A stretch of 64,000 nucleotides of DNA, taken from positions 3,295,501-3,359,500 of the forward strand of contig JALIGW010000059.1 in the NCBI GenBank assembly GCA_023053685.1, read 5' to 3'. This DNA comes from Diadophis punctatus similis. Its lineage: Eukaryota; Chordata; Lepidosauria; Squamata; Dipsadidae. Of the stretch, positions 11,421 through 21,719 are shown piece after piece. A model generated the notes under the pieces. It did not search any database. It worked only from the letters and a program-made list of their open reading frames with translations, and was not told where the DNA came from. The position numbers were made by a program, and so were the translations under genes. The stretch's first letter is position 1. The number at the start of each line of letters is the position of its first letter.

Positions 11421-12521
11421 ATGCAGAAGGATACCATCGACCATGGTATCCTTCTGCATCGTCTCGGTGAGTTGGGAGTGGGAGGCACCCTTTTACGGTG
11501 GTTCTCCTCTTATCTCACCGACAGGATGCAGTCGGTGTTAGCAGGTGGACAGAGGTCGTCTCCTAGGCCCCTGACTTGTGGGGTGCCTCAGGGTTCGGTC
11601 CTCTCGCCCATCCTGTTCAACATTTACATGAAACCGCTGGGGGAGATCATTCGGAGACATGGGGTGAGTTTCCAACAGTACGCTGATGACACCCAGCTGT
11701 ACATCACCACCCCGTCTCAATTCAGGGAGGCGGTTGATGTGATGTGCCGGTGCCTGGATGACGTTAGGATCTGGATGGGGAGAAACAGACTCAGACTCAA
11801 CCCCGACAAGACTGAGTGGCTCTGGATATTGCCTCCGAAGGACTATATCGACTGTCCCTCCTTGGTTCTTGAGGGAGAAAAATTAACTCCCTCGGAATGG
11901 GTTCGCAATTTGGGAGTCCGCCTAGATCCACAGCTAAAATTAGATCAACACCTTGCAGCTGTGGCTAGGGGGGCTTTTGCACAGGTTCGCCTGGTGCACC
12001 AATTGCGACCATACTTGGAGAAGGAGGCTCTACTCACGGTCACTCATACCCTTGTTACCTCCCGATTGGACTACTGCAATGCGCTCTACATGGGGCTGCC
12101 CTTGAAGAGTATTCGGAGACTTCAACTGGTGCAAAATGCGGCTGCGCGTGCTGTGGTGGGTGTTTCAAGGTACACCCACGTAACACCTATACTCCGCCAG
12201 CTGCATTGGCTGCCCATTGGTCTCCGGGTACAATTCAAGGTGCTGATTATCATCTTTAAAGCCCTACATGGCTTAGGACCAGGCTATCTCCGGGAACGCA
12301 TTGTACCTCATACTTCCCTCCGACCGGTTAGGTCCCACAGAGTGGGTCTCCTCCAGGTCCCGTCAGCCAAACAGTGCCGACTGGCGGGGCCTAGGGGGAG
12401 GGCCTTCTCTGTAGGGGCCCCTGCTCTCTGGAACCAACTCCCCCCAGAGATCCGAATCATCCCCACCTTGCTGGCCTTCCGAAAAGCCATTAAGACATGG
12501 CTTTTCCTGCAGGCGGGGTGA
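11421..12521 (+). pseudogene. L2-a reverse transcriptase, C-terminal part, open frame
   Basis: An uninterrupted frame of about 365 codons encodes the back half of an L2-clade RT. It shows GVPQGSVLSPILFNIYM, the catalytic box FQQYADDTQLYI, RLNPDKTEWLW, then the L2-typical tail with RLDYCNALYMGLP, LQLVQNAAARAV and LRQLHWLPIGLRVQFK. It lacks the endonuclease and first RT blocks because of 5' truncation. The lack of stops suggests a fairly recent insertion. The upstream ATG is inside the fold-back, not a real start. Confidence 0.92.
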
Positions 12522-12696
12522 GTTTGAGACGATTTTATATCTGATGTCTCCCCCATGTATGTATGGTGTTTATATGTTTTTAAATTGTTTTTAAATTGTC
12601 TTTTTTTTAATGATTTGTTTGGAGTTTTATAATATGTTGTACGCCGCCCTGAGGGAGTAGGGCGGCATATAAAAACTGTCAAACAAATAAATAAAT
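11424..12696 (+). mobile_element. L2-a: 5'-truncated L2-clade LINE in Tc1-1
   Basis: Contains the RT from just before the TIDHGILLH block to the 3' end, which terminates in an ataaataaat tail. It inserted within the Tc1 codons for DWEN-LNVIW, and rejoining the flanks restores that peptide. The first 7 bases (gcagaag, 11424-11430 region) are not L2 sequence in order. They are the complement of cttctgc further in, giving a 17-bp perfect inverted repeat at 11421-11437 / 11443-11459 with a 5-base spacer. Confidence 0.9.
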
Positions 12697-12953
12697 TCTC
12701 CCAATCCTCTTCTGGATCATCCAAATGCTCTTTAGCAAACTTCAGACGGGCCCGGACATGTACTGGCTTAAGCAGGGGGACACGTCTGGCACTGCAGGAT
12801 CTGAGTCCCTGGCGGCGTAGTGTGTTACTGATGGTAGCCTTTGTTACGTTGGTCCCAGCTCTCTGCAGGTCATTCACTAGGTCCTCCCGTGTGGTTCTGG
12901 GATTTTTGCTCACTGTTCTTGTGATCATTTTGACCCCACGGGGTGAGATCTTG

Positions 12954-13462
12954 TGTCAGTACTATGTTTAAAACTGATTGGGTTACTAATGTATAAATAA
13001 ACCACTAATCTATGTTTATATAAAAAAGGTGGTATTGCTTTAAATTGTAAGCATTGTAGGCTTGCTGATTGTTATAAAAGAGAACAGGTTAGTTTGAGTA
13101 TTGTGTGGTTAGTGATTGATTGATTGCTTCTACTCATGCTCCTGTATCCGGTGACTGAAGACTGAAGACTTTGTGTTTGACTTTGTGTCTGGACGCTACC
13201 AAAAGTAGTTCAAGGTTTTTGATGAACTGTTTGCTGTGTGAATAGCTAAGTGCTAAGAGTGTGACTTTGTGTCTGTATATTGAAAAGAAGATAAGTTCAA
13301 GAAAGATTCTTCGTGGACTGTTTGTTTTGAAGTTTTACAAGTTTATTTAAGTAAATTATATTTAACACTTTGAAGACTTCTGTTTATTGACTCTATAGTA
13401 TCGAATAGCAACGCCACATTCCGTTGCGTATACTCAATTTCATAAAATACATAACCTCAACA
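12954..13462 (+). mobile_element. Solo LTR in Tc1-1 (LTR family S)
   Basis: A 509-bp sequence starting TGTCAGTACT and ending ACCTCAACA, with a perfect 5-bp TSD, tcttg (12949-12953, 13463-13467). It interrupts the Tc1 transposase between the APRK codons and the ITRTVSK region. A second member of the same family, in the opposite orientation, is at 37441-37962. No internal retroelement sequence remains, so it is probably the product of LTR-LTR recombination. Confidence 0.92.
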
Positions 13463-14019
13463 TCTTGCGTGGAGCCCCAGATCGAGGGAGATTATCAGTG
13501 GTCTTGTATGTCTTCCATTTGCTAATTATTGCTCCCACAGTTGATTTCTTCACACCAAGCTGCTTGCCTATTGCAGATTCAGTCTTCCCAGCCTGGTGCA
13601 GGTCTACAATTTTGTTTCTGGTGTCCTTCGACAGCTCTTTGGTCTTCACCATAGTGGAGTTTGGAGTGTGACTGTTTGAGGTTGTGGACAGGTGTCTTTT
13701 ATACTGATAACAAGTTCAAACAGGTGCCATTAATACAGGTAATGAGCGGAGGACAGAGGAGCCTCTTAAAGAAGACGTTACAGGTCTATGAGAGCCAGAC
13801 ATCTTGCTTGTTTGTAGGTGACCAAATACTTATTTTCCACAATAATTTGCAAATAAATTCTTTCCAAATCACAAAATGTGATTGTCTGGATTTGTTTTCT
13901 CATTTTGTCTCTCATAGTTGAGGTTTACCTATGATGTCAATTACAGGCCTCTCTCATCTTTTTAAGTGGGAGAATTTGCACAATTGGTGGCTGACTAAAT
14001 ACTCCCCCCCCCCACTGTA

Positions 14020-14653
14020 TTTATATTAGGAAATTAGCTCTTTCTATATTATATTTATAATAGATTATTTATTACAGATTTCTCTTTTTGACGATAGTAC
14101 TCCATATTTTATTATAATAACTATACATGGATATTGATTGATAAATATTCTTTGAAGTATTTAACTATTTATACTTTATATAGTTATAGTTATATTAAGA
14201 AATTAGTTCTGTCTTCACCATATTTACACATAGAGTATTTATAACTCACGAAAAGAACTTAATTGATGAATTATTGATATTACACATAGTAATTATTGTC
14301 TAGAGGAAGGATATAGTGAATGGATTGATAATATTGTTTGAAGTATTTATCTAATTATATTTATTTATATTTAATATTTGTATTAAGAAATCAGCTTTTC
14401 CTATACCATATTTATAAGATTATTTCTAGATTTCTCTTTTTAAGATAGCATTTTTAAATTTATAATTTATTACAGCAATTACAAATTGAAATATATTCAT
14501 ACTAATATAAAATTGATTGTAAGTAAGATTATGAAAATCTTATCATAAGGGGATATTTTGGGTTCTATAAACCTGTGATATAGATAAAATTGAGATATAG
14601 ATAGGTGGGATAAATAATCTTTCTACTATATATCGTAATTTATAAGGGGGAAA
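14020..14653 (+). other. L1-B 5'UTR, AT-rich modules before ORF1
   Basis: Very AT-rich, with repeated short modules: taagaaatyagyt starts at about 14029, 14199 and 14385, and agaggaaggatatagtgaatgg at 14303 matches 16682 and 10540. The modules are diverged copies of each other. No coding potential. Confidence 0.65.
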
Positions 14654-16167
14654 ATGTTGTATATGTCATTGTGGAAAAATATATGTGAATCATTTAATAT
14701 GACAAGCACACTAACAACAACTAAAGTAGCTAGAAAACAGGTATCAATCCCCACTATAACAACTACACCCTCACCAACGCAACGAAGAGCTACTGAAAGT
14801 ATGTTAACAAAAGAAAAATCAGGGTCAACTACCAGTTTACAATCTATACAAGAGACACTTATGTTAGTCCAAGAATCAATGATGAAAACTCAAAATGCAA
14901 TAGAGAACAATAGGGAAGAAGCCAAAAAACAACATGAAGAAATTAAAATAGAAATGGTAGAGGTAAAAGATAAGATGGATAGTATTGATGATAGGATTGA
15001 AAATATTCAGCAAAAACTAGTAGAAAATGACCAAAGGATAAAAACAGTAGAATTTAAAGTAGACCAGGTGGATCAAAAAGTAGAGAAGATGGAGGGAAAA
15101 AACGCTATGATTGTCAGGAATCTGGAAGATGCCATTGCCAATCTTGAGATGGACTGCGCTACATATTATCTTAGATTTCAGAATATTACAGAGGAGAAAG
15201 GAGAGAATATAGGAGAAAAAATGGTGGAAATTTTGGCGGAAATCCTCCAATTAGATGTACAAGAGATGAGAAAGGAGATTGACGAGGTGTATCGCGTACA
15301 CACTAATTATGTAAAAAGACATCACCTGCCGAGAGAGGTGCATATTAAATTTGCAGAGGGCAGTTAGGGATGATATATATAAGTTGACAAGAAATGAAGA
15401 TATATTGCAGTGATGGCGAACCTGTGGCACGTGGAGCCATATCTGCTGGCATGTGAGCCATTGCCCTAGCTCAGCTCCAGCACGCATGTGCGCGCCGGCC
15501 AGCTGATTTTTGGCTCATGTGGAGGCTCTGGGAGGGCGTTTTCGGCCTCTAGAAGGCCTCCGGGGGTTGGGAGAGGGCGTTTTCGCCCTCCCCAGGCTCT
15601 AGCGAAGCCTCTGGAGCCTGGGGAGGACGCAAAACGGACCTACCGGGCCCACCCGAAGTCGAGAAACGGGGGAGCGGGGGGATCGTGCGCACATGCATGG
15701 GGGGGTGGGGCAGCATTGAATTATGGGTGTGGGCACTCGAGCTTGTGCAATAGCACACGTCCGTGCGCTTTCGGCACCCGAGGGAAAAAAGGTTCACCAT
15801 CACTGATATATTGTATAAAGGTAAAGAAATTATAGTACTAAAACAGGTTCCCCATAGGATAAGGAATAGTAGAAAACAGTATCAATTTTTAACAAATTAT
15901 CTAACAAAAAATAAAACTATGTTTAGATGGTTGATGCCAGAAGGATTGTTAATAACCTGGCAGGATAAAAAAATTAAAATTGGATCGATTGAAAAAGCTC
16001 GAGTTTTTTGATCAATATTGTGAATTAGAGGAGGAACATGAGAGTAGAGATAGCAGAGGTGAAATAGATAGTAGTAGTCAGGAAGGAGAAGATCAGGTAG
16101 AAGAGAGAAAGAAAGAGAGGTACAAAAGAGACAGGAAGAACAAGAGGGTGCAAAAGGTAGAGTGTTA
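14654..16167 (+). pseudogene. L1-B ORF1 (coiled coil, RRM, CTD), split by hAT copy B
   Basis: L1 ORF1 protein. The N-terminus is Ser/Thr-rich, then a long coiled coil (about residues 70-160, with heptad-like KMDSIDDRIENIQQKL), an RRM-like part (YYLRFQNITEE) and a CTD (RHHLPREVHIKF). A frameshift follows FAEGS near 15360. The hAT insertion (15408-15805) splits the CTD, which resumes at 15814 with YKGKEIIVLKQVPHR and FRWLMPEGLLITWQ and ends in an acidic tail at 16167. No ORF2 follows. Confidence 0.9.
15408..15805 (+). mobile_element. Non-autonomous hAT element, copy B
   Basis: A 398-bp element with a perfect 8-bp TSD, atatattg (15400-15407, 15806-15813). Ends cagtgatggcgaacc and ggttcaccatcactg. 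It inserted in the CTD part of L1-B ORF1; its removal restores the codons for ILYKGKE. Confidence 0.96.
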
Positions 16168-16252
16168 AGAGAAACAAGGAAGACTAAAAGATATTATAGA
16201 CAATATTGGTTAAGGAATTGTTGATATTATATATAGTAATGATTGTCTAGAG

Positions 16253-16677
16253 CAGTGATGGCGAACCTATGGCACGGGTGCCACAGGTGGCACGCGGAGC
16301 CATATCTGCCGGCACGCGAGACGTTGCCTTAGCTCAGCTCCAGTGTGCATGTGTGTGCACGCCAGCTGATTTTTGGCTCGCGCAGAGGCTCTGGGAGGGC
16401 AATTTTGGCCTCCGGAGGGCCTCCGGGGTGGCGGGGGGAGTGTTTTCGCCCTCCCCAAGCTCCAAGAAAGCCTCTGGAGCCTGGGGACGGCAAAAAACGG
16501 GCCTACTGGGCCCACTGGAAGTCAGGAAATGGGGGAGTGGGGGGGGTCACGCATGCATGTGCAGGGGGGTGGGGCAAGTGGGGGGCTTTCAATTATGGGT
16601 GTGGGCACGCATGTGCGTGCAATAGCGCGTGCACGCACTATTTCGGCACCCGAGGAAAAAAAGGTTCGCCATCACTG
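16253..16677 (+). mobile_element. Non-autonomous hAT element, copy C
   Basis: A 425-bp element with a perfect 8-bp TSD, gtctagag (16245-16252, 16678-16685). Same ends and GC-rich body as copies A and B. It inserted just downstream of L1-B ORF1 in a duplicated 5'UTR-like module. Confidence 0.96.
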
Positions 16678-17565
16678 GTCTAGAGCTTGGATATAGTGAA
16701 TTGACTGATAAATATCACCTGAAGTGTTTAACTATCTAATTATTTATACTTACTTATAATTACATTAATATTAAGAAATTAGCTCTCTATATACCAGAAT
16801 TATAATAGATTATTTATAATAGATTTTCCTGTTTGACTACGATACTATTTTATACCTTATTATGGACCTTATCTTGAAAGAATCATCAAGAGAAGAAAGA
16901 AACAGAACAATAAGTCTTTAATTTCGGTGAGAAAGAACAATTGATCAATTGAACAATGGGGTGGAAGTGGAAGAACCAAAGATTCAAGAAAAGAACTTTT
17001 AAATTAATGAATTATTGATTTTTACTTATAGATTTTTCTTTTTGACTGACTTTTATATCTTATTATAACAAATATAAATTGAAAATAGTATTTTAGAAAA
17101 ATATATGTGAATCATTTAATATGACAAGTACAATAATAACTACTGAAGTAAAGAAATAGGTAACAAACTTTACCATAACAATCTCATCTTTACTATCTCA
17201 ATTTTTTTTTAAATGAAATTATATTAGTAAAAGAAAAACTAGGGTCAATTATTAATTTATTATATTTTATGGAACAAAGTCTATGAGTAGAGAGAGAGAA
17301 AGAATAAGCAAATGATGAAGTATACTTGCTATTTATGGTATTAATTAAGATAGAAATTCTATTGTTTAAATTAATTATGTATAGAAGTAGTAAGAATATG
17401 CTATATATTTAAAGACCAAGTAAATAAATAGAAAGGTAAACTTACGGATATTAAAAAAATGATATCTTATTGTATATAGGGGGACAGAATACCCCCAACT
17501 GTATGTTTTATGTGTGTATTGTTCCATGTTGTATTTTTGTGTGTGTTTAATAAAAATTTAACAAA
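16678..17565 (+). repeat. L1-B: second, degenerate copy of 5' module and ORF1 start, then 3' end
   Basis: 16678-17090 repeats the AT-rich 5' modules seen at 14300-14640. 17095-17290 is a decayed copy of the ORF1 start: aaaaatatatgtgaatcatt occurs at both 14674 and 17097. The rest of ORF1 is missing. A 3' end follows (17480-17565) with a ggggacagaataccccc hairpin, GT-rich sequence, AATAAAAA and an A-rich tail that abuts the TSD. Confidence 0.75.
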
Positions 17566-18651
17566 AAATATTAACAGGAACAGATGAAAAGTTGATAAAG
17601 AAACTGTATAACTATTTGCTCTCTATTGAACTGGAATTTGAACAAGTGAAAGAGACGATGATAAAATGGATGAGACATATAGGACATACGATAGATAGGG
17701 ATATGTGGCAGCAACTATGGGAAAGGAATTATAAAATGACAATGGCAACAGCATTTAAAGAAAATATGTATAAGATGTTTTATAGATGGCATATGTCTCC
17801 AGAGAGATTAGCAAAAATGTTTAAGAATAAATCGATGAAGTGTTGGAAGTTTAATCACATACCTGGCTCCTTTTATCATATGTGGTGGACTTGCACAGAA
17901 GCCAAAAAATATTGGACAGGGATTCAAAGATGGATTGAAAAGATCTTAAAACAAAGTACTGATTTAAAACCACAATTTTTTTTTATTAGGCATATTGCCA
18001 GAAAAATGTAATAAAGAAGAAATATATTTAATTGTTCACATAGTGACTGCCGCTAGAATTGTATATGCACAAAATTGGAAGCTGAGTAGAATACCAACAG
18101 AAAGAGAAATTTAAAGGAAGATAATGGACTGTGCAGAAATGAATAGACTTACAATGAAAATTAAAGATAAAGAAGACTCGGAGTTTTATCAAATTTGGGG
18201 GAAATTTTATGAATGGGTGGAAAAAGAAAATAGATATAGATAACAGATGAAATACTTAATGTAAATTTAATATAAAAGGAATAAAGAAATTGAGAAATAT
18301 GATTTAGATAACCCAGAAGGCAAAAAGAGAAAGGAGGTAGCATTAAATATGTGACATATACCGAAAATTAAATTAGAATAGAATGGAAATAGAAATTAAG
18401 ATTTAAGAATATGACTATTAGAATGAAAAAGCAAGAAAAATAGTTCAGTTTGCCGTTTTATTATTAAAGTTATTTTTTTGTTTTTTATTGATACAGGCTG
18501 AACAGTTGGTATTGTGAAATGTTATTTAGGATGTTTTACTATTTCTATGTAAGGCATATTATATATATACGGTTGATTATGGTATATGTGTTATTAAGTA
18601 TGTATTTTTTAAGGTGGAGAAAAATAAAAAAACTTTTTTGAAAAAAAAAAC
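17566..18651 (+). mobile_element. L1-A LINE, segment 3 (ORF2 C-terminus, 3'UTR, poly(A))
   Basis: Resumes L1-A exactly after the 13-bp TSD: the frame DEILTG before L1-B continues as TDEKLIKKLYNY. The C-terminal part of ORF2 is followed by an AT-rich 3'UTR from about 18243 and an A-rich end at 18620-18651 that abuts Tc1-2 sequence. Confidence 0.92.
17579..18243 (+). pseudogene. L1-A ORF2 C-terminal domain with Cys motif
   Basis: Carries MFYRWHMSPERLAKMF and the L1 C-terminal Cys region, KCWKFNHIPGSFYHMWWTC. The second Cys of the CxxC pair, present in L1-C as CWKCK, is Phe here. The frame ends at 18011 through a frameshift in a T run, and similarity continues in another frame to about 18240. 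Confidence 0.9.
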
Positions 18652-19190
18652 CCTGCTCCACAGTGCTCAGGACCTCAGACTGGGCCGAAGGTTCATTTCC
18701 AACATGACAACGATGCTAAGAACACAGCCAAGACAACACAGGAGTAATGTCCTAGAGTGGCCCAGCCAGAGCCCTGACTTGAACCCTATTGACCATCTCT
18801 GGAGGGACCTGAAAATGGCTGTCCACTGACGGTCGCCATTCAACCTGACTGAGCTTGAGAGGATTTGCAAGGAAGAATGGCAGAAAATTCCCCAATCCAG
18901 GTGTGCAAAACTTGTCGTGTCATACCCCAAAAGACTCGAGGCTGTAATTGCTGCCAAAGCTGCTTCAACAAAGTACTGAGTGAAGGGTTTGAATACTTAT
19001 GCCAATGTGATATTTCATTTTTTCCTTTTAATAAATTTACAGACATTTCTAAAATTCTGTTTTCACTTTCATTATGGGATACTGAGTGTAGATTAATGAG
19101 AAAAAATGAATTTCAACAACTGTAGAATCAGGCTGCAGCATAACAAAATTGATAAACGTGAAGGGGTCTGAATACTTTCTGAATGCACTG
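18652..19190 (+). mobile_element. Tc1-like transposon remnant (Tc1-2), 3' part
   Basis: The right half of a different Tc1 family. It ends in the inverted terminus with gtctgaatactttctgaatg and cactg, then TA at 19191-19192. Its left half is not in the window; it begins exactly after the L1-A poly(A), so L1-A probably inserted into it. Confidence 0.88.
18670..18985 (+). pseudogene. Tc1-2 transposase, C-terminal fragment
   Basis: Encodes VHFQHDN-type sequence in one frame, then [20 protein letters not shown], the classic Tc1 block. The catalytic acidic residue is Asp (NPIDHLW) where Tc1 proteins usually have Glu. Later codons read as [19 protein letters not shown] sequence and then decay. Only the last third of the enzyme remains. 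Confidence 0.85.
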
Positions 19191-19192
19191 TA

Positions 19193-20199
19193 AGTGTCCA
19201 GATCAGACATTTGTTCGTAACTTTGAACAAATCCTCTAACTTTAATTGGAAATAAATCCCAGTGAGTTCAGGAAGATAGTCAAGAAACATGGAAAGAATT
19301 ATTTGTCACTAAAATGATGTAAGTAACATGCCTTAGAAAAAAATGACCATAAAACACTACATAATCTTTGACCTACAATTTCAGAAGATGATCTGTTATC
19401 TATATTATTAACAATCAGGCTTTAGTGCTTTTTAAAGAGTATATTTAGATACAATCTTTAAAAAGCAACAAAACAATTTATTGACTTAGATTATGACAAT
19501 CTTACTTGCTTCTCTGTCCATGACAAAAGGTTGCCAAAATGGTAAGATAAACAAACCTAAGTCTTCCAAGATTACAACTGTAACAGGGGGGGAAAACTCT
19601 TTCACAGTCGCAAACATGGGTGAAAACTGCTACTTATTCTTATGGGGTACAAATAAAAATCCAAAGCAGTCAAGCCACAAAATGAAGAGTAAAGGTGGGT
19701 AGACTTTGACTTATCCCTGAAAAAAATTGGCATCTTAGCTACAAGGTCAAAGACAACTCGAGTTTTTCATGCTATTTATCTACTTTAAGCAGAAAAGGTA
19801 TGGAAATTATGTTTATGCCTGCTTGGTAAATGCAGCTCCAATTGACTGACTTATGTGAAGCAGCTATTACAGATGTATTGTGTTTTTGGATACTTCACCT
19901 CAAACCAAGTTTGGATAGTAAGTACACGGAGGCAGTTTTTCCTAGGGCTGAGCAACACTCATCTGTCAGATATTTGTCAGCATCAAACTTTTTGCATTTT
20001 CCAGAAACACATTAACATTTTTGTTCAGATTGGCTTTATTCTTAGATAATCATGAGGAAATTTTTAGGCTGCAGTTCTATTGGGAGTTAAGCCCCATTGA
20101 ATATTTTAATCTTTACTTTAAAAAACAGAACAAATCCCAAACGATGCTACAAACTTTTATTTATTTTTTCTTCTGTTCAATCCTGTCCATTACTCAGAG
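19193..20199. other. Intronic sequence, nothing recognised
   Basis: AT-rich, no repeat family or coding exon that I can support on either strand. By the exon evidence at 20641 and 24032 it lies in intron 2 of the MAZ-like gene. Possible short repeat traces (tgggagttaagccccattga at 20079) are too short to assign. Confidence 0.4.
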
Positions 20200-20396
20200 A
20201 CTGTCTGAATTAGTCCCTGCAGTTTTTTGGCAAGGTTTTTTAGTAGTGGTCTGTCATTGCCTTTTTCCTAGGGCTGAGAGAAATGACTAGCCCAAGGATC
20301 ATTCAGCTGGCTTTGTGCCTAAGGAGGGACTAGAATTCACAGTTCCTCGTTTCTAGCCTGATGCTTTAACCACTACACTAAACTGGCTCTCAGAAA
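20200..20396 (-). mobile_element. tRNA-derived SINE (type 1), antisense
   Basis: On the minus strand the head reads agtgtagtggttaaagc (A-box-like), followed by a gaattctagtccc B-box-like stretch about 45 bases later, then the family body containing cacaaagccagctg. A 5'-truncated relative is at 25287. Clear TSDs are not visible. Confidence 0.7.
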
Positions 20397-20640
20397 TTTA
20401 TTAGTCTTGGCCTAATCATTATTTCAGAGCCAATAGTATAAAAATGAAAGTGACTTCAAATAATAACTAAATTATAAAACTCATTTATAGCAACAGCAAC
20501 AACTTTCAATAAAAGTCTTGCAAAGGGTACAATTACTTTTGATATAAAAAAACCTAACCTGCAATAGTGAGACACAGTTGCTTCTAGCAATTGTTTCCCC
20601 GAAGACTCACTTGATTTTTTTTATTGCCTAAATAGCTTAC

Positions 20641-20730
20641 CTGGAAGGGACCTTGACTACATCCCTGAGCAGCAAAAAATCTTGACTGGATTTCAGTCCC
20701 AACCTGTAGAGTATTCTGAGTATGACTCTG
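20641..20730 (-). CDS. MAZ: MAZ-like gene, coding exon 2
   Basis: A 90-bp exon with a T-rich tract and TAG acceptor directly upstream (at 20731-20733 on this strand) and a CAG/GTAAGC donor at its end. It is open in phase 0 and joins exon 1 in frame. The 30 residues include QNTLQVGTEIQSRFFAAQGC, very close to the N-terminal region I recall for the vertebrate transcription factor MAZ (Myc-associated zinc finger; binds GGGAGGG sites in GC-rich promoters). The Ala/Pro-rich and C2H2 zinc-finger parts must lie further left and are not in the window, or were lost. The main alternative is a related MAZ/VEZF1-group gene. Confidence 0.75.
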
Positions 20731-21711
20731 CTAAAAAAACAAAATAAAGGAGATTAGGGAATTTTAATTTTTAAAAAAGGATTCTTATGACAGGCAACTG
20801 CAGAAACCAATATAAAGAGAAAAAATTTAGTGATTCCACAGGAAAACTGATTTAAACTGGAAGAGGAGCTCATCACAAAAGATAAAATATCTTAAACCAG
20901 ATAGTAGCATGACCCTTAGACAGGATAAAATATAAATAGTACAATTATAACTGCTGTAAAGATCAGAACCATTTTAATAACCCTTTCTTTCCTTTATTTT
21001 TTCTTTGCTATTTACTTATCACTTTTCTTTCCCCTTAATTTCTGTTTAAATTTGTATTGTTTTTTATCTTATAAAAGCTTCTTTAATTACAAATATATTT
21101 TTTTAAAATGTCAGCCATATTGAATTTTTGGATTGGGAGTGTAGAAAGTTAGCACCCACCCCTCTCCTAGAAGAATGAAATATTTTGAGAAATATTAAAA
21201 AGACAGATTATAATATTTCCCTGGATGAGAAATGGAGAAACATGCTCTTGGAAAGCAGCCCCCACCTTCCTTAATAGCCCTCAGCAGATGTCAGCACTTA
21301 AGAGATAAAGAGATAGCTAGCTCTATTCATAAGCAAATTCCCTGCAGCAAGGTCTGAACAAAGGTAGGATTAGCCCTCAGCCACAATAGGACTTGCCCAA
21401 CAAGCCCCTTCATTGCATCAGCCAAACCTTCAACCAAACCTGGGAGCTCAGACAACCTCAGCTATGACCCCTACATGGCCTCATGGGAGTCTGACAACAG
21501 CCAATAGAATACATGTTCTTGCACAGGAAGCTCTCTTTCACAGGAAAAGGAAGCTCAAGTGCAAAGCCCAAGAGAAGGTATAAACCCCCCCTCTCTCAAC
21601 TCCATGTGGTCAGCTGCCCAGGATGTCAAACCCATGTGGTTCTGCTTCATTGTAAACCATCTTTCTAATCAGCCTCCATGTTTCCAGTGTCTTTCTCCCG
21701 GCTTGGAACTC
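20731..21711 (-). other. MAZ-like intron 1, part
   Basis: Non-coding, no recognised repeat. A possible polypyrimidine acceptor tract for exon 2 lies at 20731-20750. Between 21120 and 21700 there is moderately GC-rich unique sequence with no supported exon. Confidence 0.45.
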
Positions 21712-21719
21712 AACCAGAT

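Larger units (their letters stand above)
10970..13652 (-). pseudogene. Tc1-family transposase, interrupted and inactivated
   Basis: DDE/D transposase that would cut and paste the element. It starts at ATG 13652 with the paired HTH region ([20 protein letters not shown]), continues from 12928 (TREDLVNDLQRAG) and resumes at 11420 with [13 protein letters not shown], the [17 protein letters not shown] box, and [11 protein letters not shown] carrying the second Asp. A frameshift near 11050 precedes the NPIENLW Glu block. Two insertions split it. The first catalytic Asp, normally in WSDES, is Gly here (WSGES), so this copy would be dead even without them. Confidence 0.93.
10618..14017 (-). mobile_element. 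Tc1-like DNA transposon (Tc1-1), split by L2-a and a solo LTR
   Basis: The inverted ends start cagtggggaaaaaagtattt at 10618 and end at 14017, with TA on both sides (10616-10617, 14018-14019). They continue inward as gtcagccaccaattgtgc. The transposase is on the minus strand. After removing L2-a and the solo LTR, the element is about 1.6 kb, a normal Tc1 length. It inserted in the L1-B 5'UTR. Confidence 0.93.
5645..17565 (+). mobile_element. L1-B: ORF1-only L1-type element with nested insertions
   Basis: Inserted in L1-A with a perfect 13-bp TSD, aaatattaacagg (5632-5644 and 17566-17578). Read from the 5' end it has: a GC-rich start with a CRE palindrome, AT-rich 5' modules repeated in tandem, ORF1 at 14654-16167, a second degenerate 5'-module and ORF1-start copy, and a 3' end with AATAAA-like sequence and A-rich tail. 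No endonuclease or reverse transcriptase is found anywhere. Without the later insertions it is roughly 4 kb. It fits a half-L1 (HAL1-like) element mobilised in trans. Confidence 0.85.

Noticed and set aside
11025..11459. Two oppositely oriented frames both starting MQKDT, as if an overlapping gene pair
   Set aside because: The shared start is the 17-bp inverted repeat at the L2-a junction; one frame is Tc1 transposase, the other L2 RT.
20200..20396. A functional tRNA gene from the A- and B-box-like motifs (also at 25287 and 30107)
   Set aside because: The sequences are multi-copy SINE heads, lack a foldable acceptor stem that I can see and continue into SINE bodies.
19193..20640. Searching for MAZ zinc-finger exons directly downstream of exon 2
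   Set aside because: No frame on the minus strand shows C2H2 spacing; the region reads as intron plus SINE.
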